Shown one piece after another: positions 14,543 through 21,322 of a stretch of 32,676 bases of DNA. Positions within the stretch are counted from its first letter, which is position 1. Every line of letters starts with the position of its first letter. A model generated the notes under the pieces. The model was given only the letters and a program-made list of their open reading frames with translations, ran no database searches and was not told where the DNA came from. Made by a program: the position numbers and the translations under genes. The DNA is from an uncultured Clostridia bacterium (GTDB lineage Bacteria > Bacillota > Clostridia > Oscillospirales > Ruminococcaceae). The stretch is taken from assembly GCA_944385925.1 (NCBI GenBank), contig CALWZE010000028.1, forward strand, positions 1-32,676. The letters are read 5' to 3'.

Positions 14543-15412
14543 TTATCCCTTTTTCTGCAATTGGGCAAATTTTGCGGCCTGCATTCCGGCAACGGCGCCG
14601 TCATGTACGGCTTTTGCAATCTGCAGAAGCCCGCCGACGCAGTCGCCGCAGGCATAAAGTCCTTCAATGCTGGTTTGCTGATTTTCATCTACTGCGATAC
14701 GGTTGCCGTCCAGCTGCGCGCCGAGTGTCCGTGCAAGCTGGGAGGAACCAGCCGTTCCATAGGCGATAAATACACCGGCTACCGGTAAAGGTTGTGCCTG
14801 TGCAAAGTTTACCTGTTCGACTCTCTCGGAACCGGTGATGGATTCAACCGGCTCGGTACGCAGCGAAATGCCTTCCGGGAGCTGAAAGTGGGGCGTCTCG
14901 CCGTTTGTCAGAATGGTGACCGAACCCGCAACCGGCTGCAGCGCAAGCGCCTCATGAAGCGCATATTCACCAAAGCCAAGCACGGCGACGTCTTTGCCGC
15001 GATAGAAAAATGCATCACAGACTGCACAGTAACTTACGCCATGTCCCTCAAGTTCGGCGATGCCCGGAATTTTTGGAGCAAGACGGCCGGCACCGGTTGC
15101 GAAGATCAGTGTTCTTGATTCGAATTCGGCCGTTTTCGTTTGTACGATAAACCCGGCGCCCGTGTACTGTACTGCGAGCACCTCGTCCTCCACCAGCTCA
15201 ACGCCGAGCTTTTTGGCTTGTTCCAGTCCGTTGTTAAACAGCTGTTCTCCGGAAATGCCGTCCGGAAAACCGTAATAGTTTTCTATTCGATCGGTTTTTA
15301 AAAGCGCGCCGCCGCGCTGGTAAAGCACAGTAACGGATGTGTTGGAGCGTTTGGCGTACAGTGCGGCGGATATTCCGGCAGGGCCTGCGCCGACAATCAG
15401 AACATCAATCAT
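14543..15412 (-). CDS. thioredoxin-reductase-like flavoprotein lacking NADPH motifs (FFTR-like)
   Basis: A 289-residue low-molecular-weight thioredoxin-reductase-fold protein that should pass electrons to thioredoxin. The FAD motif is GAGPAG (8-13), the redox pair C129/C132 is in YCAVCDAFFYRG, and the second FAD motif is GLYACGDCVGG (251-261). In the NADPH domain the usual GGGxSA is replaced by GFGEYA (146-151), and the HRRxxFR phosphate-binding motif is missing (TNGETPHF instead). This is the state of the ferredoxin-linked, pyridine-nucleotide-independent thioredoxin reductases (FFTR) described in clostridia, so its donor may be ferredoxin or another non-NADPH source (inference). The start is ATG 15412 with AGAGGTG 6 nt upstream. 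Its promoter carries the same inverted repeat as trxA. Confidence 0.88.
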   Translation of the reverse strand: MIDVLIVGAGPAGISAALYAKRSNTSVTVLYQRGGALLKTDRIENYYGFPDGISGEQLFNNGLEQAKKLGVELVEDEVLAVQYTGAGFIVQTKTAEFESRTLIFATGAGRLAPKIPGIAELEGHGVSYCAVCDAFFYRGKDVAVLGFGEYALHEALALQPVAGSVTILTNGETPHFQLPEGISLRTEPVESITGSERVEQVNFAQAQPLPVAGVFIAYGTAGSSQLARTLGAQLDGNRIAVDENQQTSIEGLYACGDCVGGLLQIAKAVHDGAVAGMQAAKFAQLQKKG

Positions 15413-15433
15413 TTTAATCACCTCTTTGTAGCT

Positions 15434-15462
15434 ATTATCCGCAAAGATACAGCGTTTAACAA
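15434..15462 (-). promoter_or_regulatory. promoter of the trxB-like gene
   Basis: On the minus strand: -35 TTGTTA (15457-15462), 17-bp spacer, -10 GATAAT (15434-15439). The predicted start near 15427 gives a very short leader. Confidence 0.65.
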
Positions 15463-15475
15463 GTGAGCGGGTCAC
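15463..15475 (-). promoter_or_regulatory. candidate Crp/Fnr operator of the trxB-like gene
   Basis: GTGA-CCCGC-TCAC, abutting the -35 box. The core and the geometry (30 bp from centre to the first base of the -10) equal those at trxA (11373-11387). An activator here would sit at about -42. Confidence 0.58.
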
Positions 15476-15759
15476 CGATATTGCCTCAGACCGATCAGGG
15501 CCAAAAACAGGACAATCTCTGAAGCTGGAAATTCTCTGAAAGGCACAGTGGCAGAGTCAGAACAAATCCATTTTTTGCGGATAAGAATAGCGGTATGTCA
15601 ATCAGGCGTGCTTATTAGGAAGTTTTTTTACATACCATGCTGCAAGCAGACTAAAAGCATGGTGCTGAGATTTTTTAGTAAGGAACAGCAAATCTTGATC
15701 CTGAATGAGTTGAAAAAATCCGACAGGATCGTTTCGGGCGGCCGGGTGAAGGATTCAAT

Positions 15760-15811
15760 AAAAAAATACCCTGCCTTTCGGCAGGGGTGAAGTAAATAGA
15801 AAGGAATTGTT
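15760..15811 (-). ncRNA. candidate tiny RNA (about 50 nt) ended by its own terminator
   Basis: Transcription from the consensus-like promoter at 15818-15846 would start near 15811 and reach, after about 25 nt, the hairpin CCCTGCC-GAAA-GGCAGGG (15769-15786) followed by TATTTTTTTATT. No start codon lies in between. It could be a small RNA or an attenuated leader of a longer transcript towards the trxB-like gene. Confidence 0.45.
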
Positions 15812-15817
15812 GTTTAT

Positions 15818-15846
15818 ACTATAGGGCGAGATCGGCAATAAGTCAA
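15818..15846 (-). promoter_or_regulatory. orphan leftward promoter
   Basis: On the minus strand: -35 TTGACT (15841-15846), 17-bp spacer, -10 TATAGT (15818-15823). It has no gene within 400 bp downstream; a terminator follows within about 50 nt. Confidence 0.6.
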
Positions 15847-15862
15847 TAGTATATTTAAAAAA

Positions 15863-15878
15863 TCGTTATTATTAACGA
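15863..15878. promoter_or_regulatory. palindrome TCGTTA-N4-TAACGA upstream of the orphan promoter
   Basis: A perfect 6-4-6 dyad about 60 bp upstream of the predicted start of the orphan promoter. The shape (N4 centre) is like Crp/Fnr or Rex sites, but the sequence differs from the GTGA sites and from the Rex consensus. Confidence 0.4.
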
Positions 15879-15945
15879 AACTATTTGTGCAAAATGATGA
15901 AAATGCTTTTTGAGCAGGCAGATAAATCGATCTGTGATCTGCGCA

Positions 15946-15954
15946 TGGTATAAT
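15946..15954 (+). promoter_or_regulatory. extended -10 promoter of the DUF975 gene
   Basis: TGG followed by a perfect TATAAT (15949-15954). The -35 area is instead occupied by the dyad GCAGAT-N13-ATCTGC (15918-15942), a possible operator. Confidence 0.6.
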
Positions 15955-15996
15955 TAAAAACAGTCAGATCGATGTCGAGATAAGGAGAACAGAACG

Positions 15997-16776
15997 ATGA
16001 TTTTCTGGGACAGACCGACACTGAAAATGCGGGCAAAACAGGTGCTGCGGCGCAGCTACTGGATGTCCTTTGCAGCAACGCTTATTTTGAATGTTCTTAT
16101 TTTCGGGGGCGCCATAACAGGGAGATTCGGCGGATTTCGGTTTAATTACAATGTTACTTATAACACAGACTATCCGTCTTTTCCGATAGATCAGATTGAT
16201 CCTGATTTTTTTGCCAAGTCGATTCTGATGGGGTTGGCCTTTTTACTTGTGATGACGGTAATCACCATGGTGATTACCTTTGTATATTTGGCATTTGTCG
16301 GCAATATCATGGTAATCGGTAAAGCACGTTTTTTTACCCTGTGCAGATATGATACGATCAATCTGAATGAGCTGTTCTGGGGGTTCCGCAACAGAAAATA
16401 CCTCAGCAATGTAAAAACCATGTTTTTGCGCAGCCTCTATCAGTGCCTGTGGACACTGCTTTTCTATGTTCCGGGGATTGTGAAGTATTACAGCTATTGG
16501 ATGATCCCCTATCTGCTGGCAGAGAACCCCAATTTAACGACCAAACGGGCGTTTGAAATCAGCATGCAGACCACAAAGGGAGAAAAGTGGAATATGTTTG
16601 TGCTGGATCTGTCCTTCCTTGGATGGATGCTGCTCTGCCTGCTGACCTGCGGGATTGGGTATCTTTTCCTTGAGCCCTATATGGAGGCAACCAAGGCAGA
16701 GCTTTACGGTGCGCTGCGTCTTAAGGCGATCCAGACCGGTATTGCCGACCGCAGTGAAATCGGGGCGGAACTGTAA
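15997..16776 (+). CDS. DUF975 family membrane protein
   Basis: A 259-residue integral membrane protein with about five hydrophobic segments (near 22-42, 73-98, 146-165, 205-225 and a shorter one). DUF975 hallmarks include PYLLAENPNLTTKRAFEIS and the late DLSFLGWMLLCLLTCGIGY plus LEPYMEATKAELY stretches. The family is widespread in Firmicutes and has no known function. AAGGAG (15982-15987) lies 9 nt before the ATG. It is a single gene with its own extended -10 promoter and a terminator at 16978-17006. Confidence 0.85.
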   Translation: MIFWDRPTLKMRAKQVLRRSYWMSFAATLILNVLIFGGAITGRFGGFRFNYNVTYNTDYPSFPIDQIDPDFFAKSILMGLAFLLVMTVITMVITFVYLAFVGNIMVIGKARFFTLCRYDTINLNELFWGFRNRKYLSNVKTMFLRSLYQCLWTLLFYVPGIVKYYSYWMIPYLLAENPNLTTKRAFEISMQTTKGEKWNMFVLDLSFLGWMLLCLLTCGIGYLFLEPYMEATKAELYGALRLKAIQTGIADRSEIGAEL

Positions 16777-16977
16777 GCGAAAGCAAGCAGCAAAGTTTCC
16801 TGACTCGATTCAGAAAAGACGAGTTATAGCGTTATTTAGCTCGGAACTACGGATAATACTTCGGCAAGAACACGGCTGACCGATACGCAAAGACGGGAAG
16901 CATATAATCCGGATTTGCTCCACGGCTTTTCATTGCCTGCCGTCAAAGAAGCTTAAATCAACAAATTTTATTTGAGT

Positions 16978-17006
16978 AAAGCCACACGTTTTCGTGTGGC
17001 TTTTTT
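16978..17006 (+). terminator. intrinsic terminator facing right
   Basis: An 11-bp stem (16978-16988 with 16993-17003), TTTT loop, then a T-run. It lies 200 bp after the DUF975 stop. Confidence 0.85.
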
Positions 17007-17011
17007 ATATA

Positions 17012-17045
17012 AAAAAGCTCCCCGTCTCATAAGCCGGGGAGCTTT
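17012..17045 (-). terminator. intrinsic terminator facing left
   Basis: An 11-bp stem (17014-17024 with 17035-17045), 10-nt loop, and a T-run on the minus strand. It closes the MBOAT/DHHW operon. Confidence 0.85.
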
Positions 17046-17210
17046 AACAGCTCAATATAAAAATTGATTTGCCTAAAGACGTGGTGTTGATCAGGAAACG
17101 TTTGAATTGTGCAAAAAAGCGTCTCCTGCAAAATACCGAAGGCAAACACAGGTGCAGCTGAAAATCTTTAAAGGTAATCAGCTTTTAAGATAGTTTCCGG
17201 ACCAAACAGA

Positions 17211-18329
17211 TTAGAGGCCGAGCTTTGCAATTCCCTGTTCGCCCGCCAGGTTTTCGAAGCCCATCAGAATAAGCGCGTCGGTGTAACCGTCATCAGCAAG
17301 CTCGGAGAAAGGCAGATTGTAGTAGCGGGGGTCAAGGAGTACGATTTTGTTATAGTGCGCCGTCAGGTATGGCACAAGGGAATCCGCATAAGAATCGCGG
17401 ATGATCAGAATGGAGTCCCGCTTTTCCTCGCTGTATTCGGTTTCAATTTCCACGAGGCTGCTGTTTCCAAACAGAAATGCCGCGTACTTGTCCCTTTTCT
17501 CAAACTGCTCGAGATTGTAAAGCGTATCGTGTTCTTCTCCGTTGTTGACGAGCGAAACGCATTCAAGCTCGGGAAAATAAGTGATCGTGTCCGGCTGGGC
17601 ATTGAAGGCCTTGCATTTGGAGTAGCTGGTGCCGAGGAAGCCCTCCACCTCGGTCCCCTCAAGAGCGTCATAGTCGATCGGGGTCAGACCAACGGATTCT
17701 GCATAAGCGGCATAAGCAAGATAGGCGCCGTAAGTTGTCCAGTGGTGATCGGTACGATAGTAAATATATGAATCCTGATGCGTCTGCAAAACCGGCAGCA
17801 GTTCAACAAAACCGGCGCTACCCTGCAGATTTTGACTGACCTGCTCGAGCCAATAAGCCTGATCCACCCCAGGCAGCCCGGCCGGCAGCTTGTTGGTCAA
17901 AACACTATAGGAAGAAGGAACGATCAGCATATTCAGATCGCAGTCAAGTCGGTCGGAGAAGAGGCGGATCGCTTCCAGATTGGCGCGCAGCCTGGTTTCA
18001 TTCAACGAGGTATATTTCTGGAACATATAGCCGTCTTTTCCATAGGCGACGCCGTTGTTTTCGGTTTTAAGCAAAGCGTATTCCGCGATGGACTTCGCGG
18101 CGATCCACTCGTCCCGCATCCAGAACTGATCGGCGACATACTCCTCGTAATCTGAGGCAAAATCGCCGTTAAGCAGCGTTTTAAAAGAAGGGGAGGGAAG
18201 CTGCGCGAGCATTTTGTTCTCGTTTTCCGAAAAAGTTTTATCCGGCAGAATGAGTGATACAACGCTGATTGTCAGAATCATGGCTGCAATCAGAATAAAA
18301 AGCAGGGAATCTTTCGCTTTTTTAAGCAT
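17211..18329 (-). CDS. DHHW (AlgJ/AlgX-like) surface-polymer acetylation protein
   Basis: A 372-residue protein with one N-terminal membrane anchor (about 9-29) and an extracytoplasmic SGNH-like domain. The signature TDHHW lies at 193-197 (D194 and H196 as catalytic pair) and the serine block RDSYADS at 311-317 (S313 as likely nucleophile). Such proteins receive acetyl groups from an MBOAT membrane partner and place them on an exported polysaccharide or wall polymer. The partner is the preceding gene in the same operon, 17 bp upstream. AAGGAGG lies 8 nt before the ATG. A leftward terminator follows at 17012-17045. The acceptor polymer cannot be told from this window, because no polymerase genes lie next to it. 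Confidence 0.85.
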   Translation of the reverse strand: MLKKAKDSLLFILIAAMILTISVVSLILPDKTFSENENKMLAQLPSPSFKTLLNGDFASDYEEYVADQFWMRDEWIAAKSIAEYALLKTENNGVAYGKDGYMFQKYTSLNETRLRANLEAIRLFSDRLDCDLNMLIVPSSYSVLTNKLPAGLPGVDQAYWLEQVSQNLQGSAGFVELLPVLQTHQDSYIYYRTDHHWTTYGAYLAYAAYAESVGLTPIDYDALEGTEVEGFLGTSYSKCKAFNAQPDTITYFPELECVSLVNNGEEHDTLYNLEQFEKRDKYAAFLFGNSSLVEIETEYSEEKRDSILIIRDSYADSLVPYLTAHYNKIVLLDPRYYNLPFSELADDGYTDALILMGFENLAGEQGIAKLGL

Positions 18330-18346
18330 TTTTTACCGCCTCCTTC

Positions 18347-19750
18347 TCAGAAACGGAAATAGAGGAAAGGATTATAGGTGGAGTCCACAAGGTAGGCCAC
18401 CGAGACGAGGAAGAGCAGAAGCATCAACAGAATTTTAATTGCTCTTTTTTCACGGACAATCCCATAAAGATAGCTTGCCGTATCGGTGGAGAAAAAGCAG
18501 CCGACCGCAAGGCTGACGGCATAATTGCGCAGATAATAAACCACGCTTACCGTTTTGCCTGCAACAGCAAGCGAGCTTGGGACGAACAGACGGGAGAAAT
18601 ACACGCCGAGTCCGGCAAAGTCAGTGATTGCGAACAGAACCCAGCCGATTACCACAGCAAATAAGGTATAAACATGGGCGAATGCACGGTGCTTTTGAAG
18701 GAAATTCAGGTATCCGGCCTTTTCAATGGCCAGCAGGACAAAATAATACAGTCCCCATAACACGAAGTTCCAGGAAGCGCCGTGCCAGAATCCGGTGCAG
18801 GCCCAAACGACGAACATATTGAACAGCTGGCGCTTGTAGCCTTTGCGGTTGCCGCCCAGCGGAATATAGACATATTCCCGGAACCAGCTCGAAAGGGTCA
18901 TGTGCCAGCGCCGCCAGAACTCCGTAATGCTTTTGGAGGAATAAGGATTGTCGAAGTTCTGGGGGAAGTTGAAGCCCATCATCCGGCCCAGTCCGATTGC
19001 CATCTGGGAATAGCCGGAAAAGTCGAAATAAATCTGCAAGGTGAAGGCAAGCGCGCCCAGCCAGGCAAGCGGCGTGGAAACCGAGCTGAAGCCGAGTGTC
19101 TCGATCTCGGTCCATAGTGCGCCGACATTGTTGGCAATCAGCACCTTTTTTGCAAGACCGATAACGAATTCCTCCATGCCCTGTTCCAACATGCCGGGCG
19201 TTATGGTGCGATTCCGCAGCTCACGCTGGATGTCCGAATAACGGACGATCGGGCCCGCGATCAGCTGGGGGAAAAGGACGACGAACGCGGCGGCATTGAT
19301 AAAGCTGCGTTCGGCCTGCACCTTGCCGCGGTAAACGTCAATGGTGTAGGAGAGGGTCTGGAAGGTGTAAAAACTGATGCCGAGCGGCAGCGTAAGCTTG
19401 AGCAAAGGAAGTCCGGCGCCGGTCAGCGCATTGATATTGGTAATAAAGAAGTCGGCATACTTGAAAACGAACAGGAATCCGAAGCTGATGACCAGTGCAA
19501 TGATCAAAAGGATTTTGCGTGTCCGTGCCGGCCGTCCCTTCAGCGCCGCATTTTCAATCCCGATTGCGCAGAAATAATTGACCAGAATCGTGGCCAGCAT
19601 GATCGGGAAATAACGGACCTCGCCCCAGGAGTAAAATACCAGACTGACCAGAAAAAGCACGAAATTTTTTGCTTTTTTCGGGGCGGTATAGTAAAGTATA
19701 AGTGCAATAGGCAAAAATTGAAAGATAAACAGCAGGCTGCTGAAAACCAT
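18347..19750 (-). CDS. MBOAT-family O-acyltransferase (AlgI/DltB-like)
   Basis: A 467-residue polytopic membrane protein. It carries the MBOAT core: PQLIAGPIVRYSD (161-173), QIYFDFSGYSQMAIG (239-253), FWRRWHMTLSSWFREY (278-293, H283) and FWHGASWNF (321-329) with the catalytic H323. It moves acetyl groups across the membrane to the DHHW partner. The start is ATG 19750, with GGAGAG about 8 nt before it and the family-typical MVFSSLLFIFQFLP beginning; in-frame starts further upstream (to 19867) would add an unlikely 39 residues. A promoter at 19871-19900 gives a leader of about 115 nt containing a 7-bp hairpin (19840-19860). Confidence 0.92.
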   Translation of the reverse strand: MVFSSLLFIFQFLPIALILYYTAPKKAKNFVLFLVSLVFYSWGEVRYFPIMLATILVNYFCAIGIENAALKGRPARTRKILLIIALVISFGFLFVFKYADFFITNINALTGAGLPLLKLTLPLGISFYTFQTLSYTIDVYRGKVQAERSFINAAAFVVLFPQLIAGPIVRYSDIQRELRNRTITPGMLEQGMEEFVIGLAKKVLIANNVGALWTEIETLGFSSVSTPLAWLGALAFTLQIYFDFSGYSQMAIGLGRMMGFNFPQNFDNPYSSKSITEFWRRWHMTLSSWFREYVYIPLGGNRKGYKRQLFNMFVVWACTGFWHGASWNFVLWGLYYFVLLAIEKAGYLNFLQKHRAFAHVYTLFAVVIGWVLFAITDFAGLGVYFSRLFVPSSLAVAGKTVSVVYYLRNYAVSLAVGCFFSTDTASYLYGIVREKRAIKILLMLLLFLVSVAYLVDSTYNPFLYFRF

Positions 19751-19870
19751 GATGCGCTCTCCGTATAACAGGTTGTAAGTGTCGTCGCCTTGTGGCGGTA
19801 CTGCAATAAGTATGGCCAATTTGTGCCGTGCTAAGCGGCTGCCAAAGGAAGCTTTTGGCATAGCCACTGT

Positions 19871-19900
19871 ATTATACTACACGTTCAGGTCGGGATTCAA
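19871..19900 (-). promoter_or_regulatory. promoter of the MBOAT-DHHW operon
   Basis: On the minus strand: -35 TTGAAT (19895-19900), 18-bp spacer, perfect -10 TATAAT (19871-19876). Confidence 0.7.
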
Positions 19901-19925
19901 GTTAAGCCGCTGTTAAAGAGGCGGG

Positions 19926-19966
19926 AATAAAAAGACCGCTTTCCGCCCAAGCTGTACGGAAAGCGG
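19926..19966 (-). terminator. leftward intrinsic terminator of the lipoprotein gene
   Basis: A perfect 10-bp stem (19936-19945 with 19957-19966) and 11-nt loop, followed on the minus strand by TCTTTTTATT. Confidence 0.75.
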
Positions 19967-20142
19967 GAATATTTCAGGCGGAGAACAGGCGCCTGTATCG
20001 GATGATGGATGCAAAAGCGGTGCCTTGCCTGTTTTCAATTTTTTGAAAAAAGCTGAAAACAGGTCTGTGAATCTGTCGGTCAACTGCAGTGTTGGTAAAC
20101 CTGGCGGTATTTCTTGCTCCGTCAGGAAGAATGGATACAGTA

Positions 20143-20616
20143 TTAGCCGGAACGCTGCGGCCGTGAAACAATCACGGTCTCTGTATTTCCGTTGCAGACT
20201 GCCTCTTCCAGCGCCTGAACAAGGAGAATGAAGTCGTTGGAGGTCCAGGTCGCGCCTGCGACAATGTCCACGCTGCTGGATTGAGGATCGGCAAGATACT
20301 GATTGATCAGATCCTTGTAATATTTTTCCGGATAGGTGCCGCACAGCGGCTCCATGTCGTTCCTGACCGATTCGCAGGCGGATTTTAGACTGCCGTCCGC
20401 TTCACTGATGGCGTCCGCCTCGATTTCGGTGACAAGTCCGTCTGAAAAGGTGATCTCTACGTAGTCTTTGTATCCGTTTGCGTCATAGGTGTCGAATTCC
20501 GCGCGATAGGTGCCGTCTGTGATGACGTAATCCTGGTTTTCGCATCCGCTTAGCAGCGCGCAGAGTACCAGGAGCACAGAGAAAAAACCGAAACGTCTTT
20601 TTACATTGTTCTTCAT
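20143..20616 (-). CDS. FMN-binding-domain lipoprotein
   Basis: A 157-residue secreted lipoprotein. The signal peptide (about 1-24) ends in the lipobox LLSGC with lipidated C25. The mature part is one FMN-binding domain of the NqrC/RnfG/PplA type, with DIVAGATWTSNDF at 117-129. The threonine in GAT is the usual site of covalent FMN attachment by ApbE-type transferases. Such proteins carry electrons on the outer face of the membrane. It is divergent from a Gx-transporter gene, a family also found in flavin-based electron-transfer loci, so it probably belongs to an extracytoplasmic redox chain (inference). No ApbE gene is in this window. It has a terminator at 19926-19966. Confidence 0.85.
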   Translation of the reverse strand: MKNNVKRRFGFFSVLLVLCALLSGCENQDYVITDGTYRAEFDTYDANGYKDYVEITFSDGLVTEIEADAISEADGSLKSACESVRNDMEPLCGTYPEKYYKDLINQYLADPQSSSVDIVAGATWTSNDFILLVQALEEAVCNGNTETVIVSRPQRSG

Positions 20617-20800
20617 GTTATCGCCTCCCGCATTGGCTGAAATACAGTGAACAGATTCTGCGATAAAACGCCGGGCAGCGCACAGGAATCAGTATAGCGC
20701 GGCGGGAATGCAGATTCGGTCGAAAGCACGCTGCCTGTTGTCACCATATGCGCGGCAAACCCGGAATATGCATGGGCAAAAAGTTTGAGAGGTAGTTGCT

Positions 20801-21322
20801 TTGAACCGTACAACCAGAAAAATTACCTATTGTGGATTGCTGCTCGCAATGGCTGTGGCGCTCAGCGCGCTGGAGAATGCGCTGCCTGGTTTTGTCACTG
20901 TCCCGGGTGTAAAGCTTGGATTGTCCAATATCGTCACGATGTATGCCGTGTTTTTTATGGGAGCGCCCTATGCGCTGGTTCTTGCAGTGCTCAAATCGGG
21001 CTTTGTTCTGCTGACCAGGGGCGCAACCGCCTCCATGCTCAGCGTTGCGGGCGGACTGTTTTCAGTGGGAATGATGCTGCTTGCAAACCGTTTAAAAGCG
21101 AGCGAAACCATGACCAGCATTGTCGGGGCAATCAGCCACAACTTTGCACAGCTGTTGGTGGCATGGAGCTTTTTGCGTTCGATAGCTGTCCTTTATTATG
21201 CGCCGGTCCTGCTTCTCAGCGGAATCGTGATGGGGCTGCTGACCGCCTTGCTTTTGCGGACGGTTTTACCGGCGCTGCGAAGAATCGGGATCAAACCAGA
21301 CGAGGGAGGAGACAAGCCGTGA
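20801..21322 (+). CDS. Gx transporter family / heptaprenyl diphosphate synthase component I-like membrane protein
   Basis: A 173-residue protein with five to six membrane helices, similar in build to ECF-transporter S components. Typical family sequence is present: LPGFVTVPGVKLGLSNIV near 28-45, LTRGATASMLSVAGG near 71-85, and SHNFAQLLVA near 111-120. The family is annotated either as Gx transporter or as component I of heptaprenyl diphosphate synthase; both roles are poorly tested. The start is TTG 20801, with GAGAGG 8 nt upstream. It overlaps the next gene by 4 bp (GTGA). The neighbours are an FMN lipoprotein (divergent) and a lipid kinase (same operon), which suggests quinone-, flavin- or lipid-carrier-related work at the membrane. 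Confidence 0.82.
   Translation: MNRTTRKITYCGLLLAMAVALSALENALPGFVTVPGVKLGLSNIVTMYAVFFMGAPYALVLAVLKSGFVLLTRGATASMLSVAGGLFSVGMMLLANRLKASETMTSIVGAISHNFAQLLVAWSFLRSIAVLYYAPVLLLSGIVMGLLTALLLRTVLPALRRIGIKPDEGGDKP

Larger units (their letters stand above)
15476..15996. other. 520-bp gap between the trxB-like gene and the DUF975 gene
   Basis: It holds a leftward promoter-plus-terminator unit (15760-15846), a 16-bp palindrome (15863-15878) and the promoter of the DUF975 gene. A frame at 15548-15790 (+) has no ribosome binding site and runs into the terminator, so I do not call it. Confidence 0.5.
16777..17210. other. 434-bp convergent intergenic region
   Basis: It contains a rightward terminator (16978-17006) and a leftward terminator (17012-17045), lying back to back. 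I see no gene or RNA family in the remainder. Confidence 0.6.
19751..20142. other. 392-bp gap between the MBOAT gene and the FMN-binding lipoprotein gene
   Basis: It holds the MBOAT leader and promoter and the terminator of the lipoprotein gene (19926-19966). The stretch 19970-20142 shows no further element; part of it is open on several frames without a start signal. Confidence 0.5.

Noticed and set aside
15863..15878. Rex (NADH sensor) site
   Set aside because: The dyad is TCGTTA-N4-TAACGA, while the clostridial Rex consensus is TTGTTAA-N4-TTAACAA; the half-sites do not align with an N4 centre.
20785..21318. Upstream extension of the lipid-kinase frame back to 20785
   Set aside because: It overlaps the Gx transporter gene in another frame. 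The kinase starts at GTG 21319 with a proper ribosome binding site and family-typical first residues.
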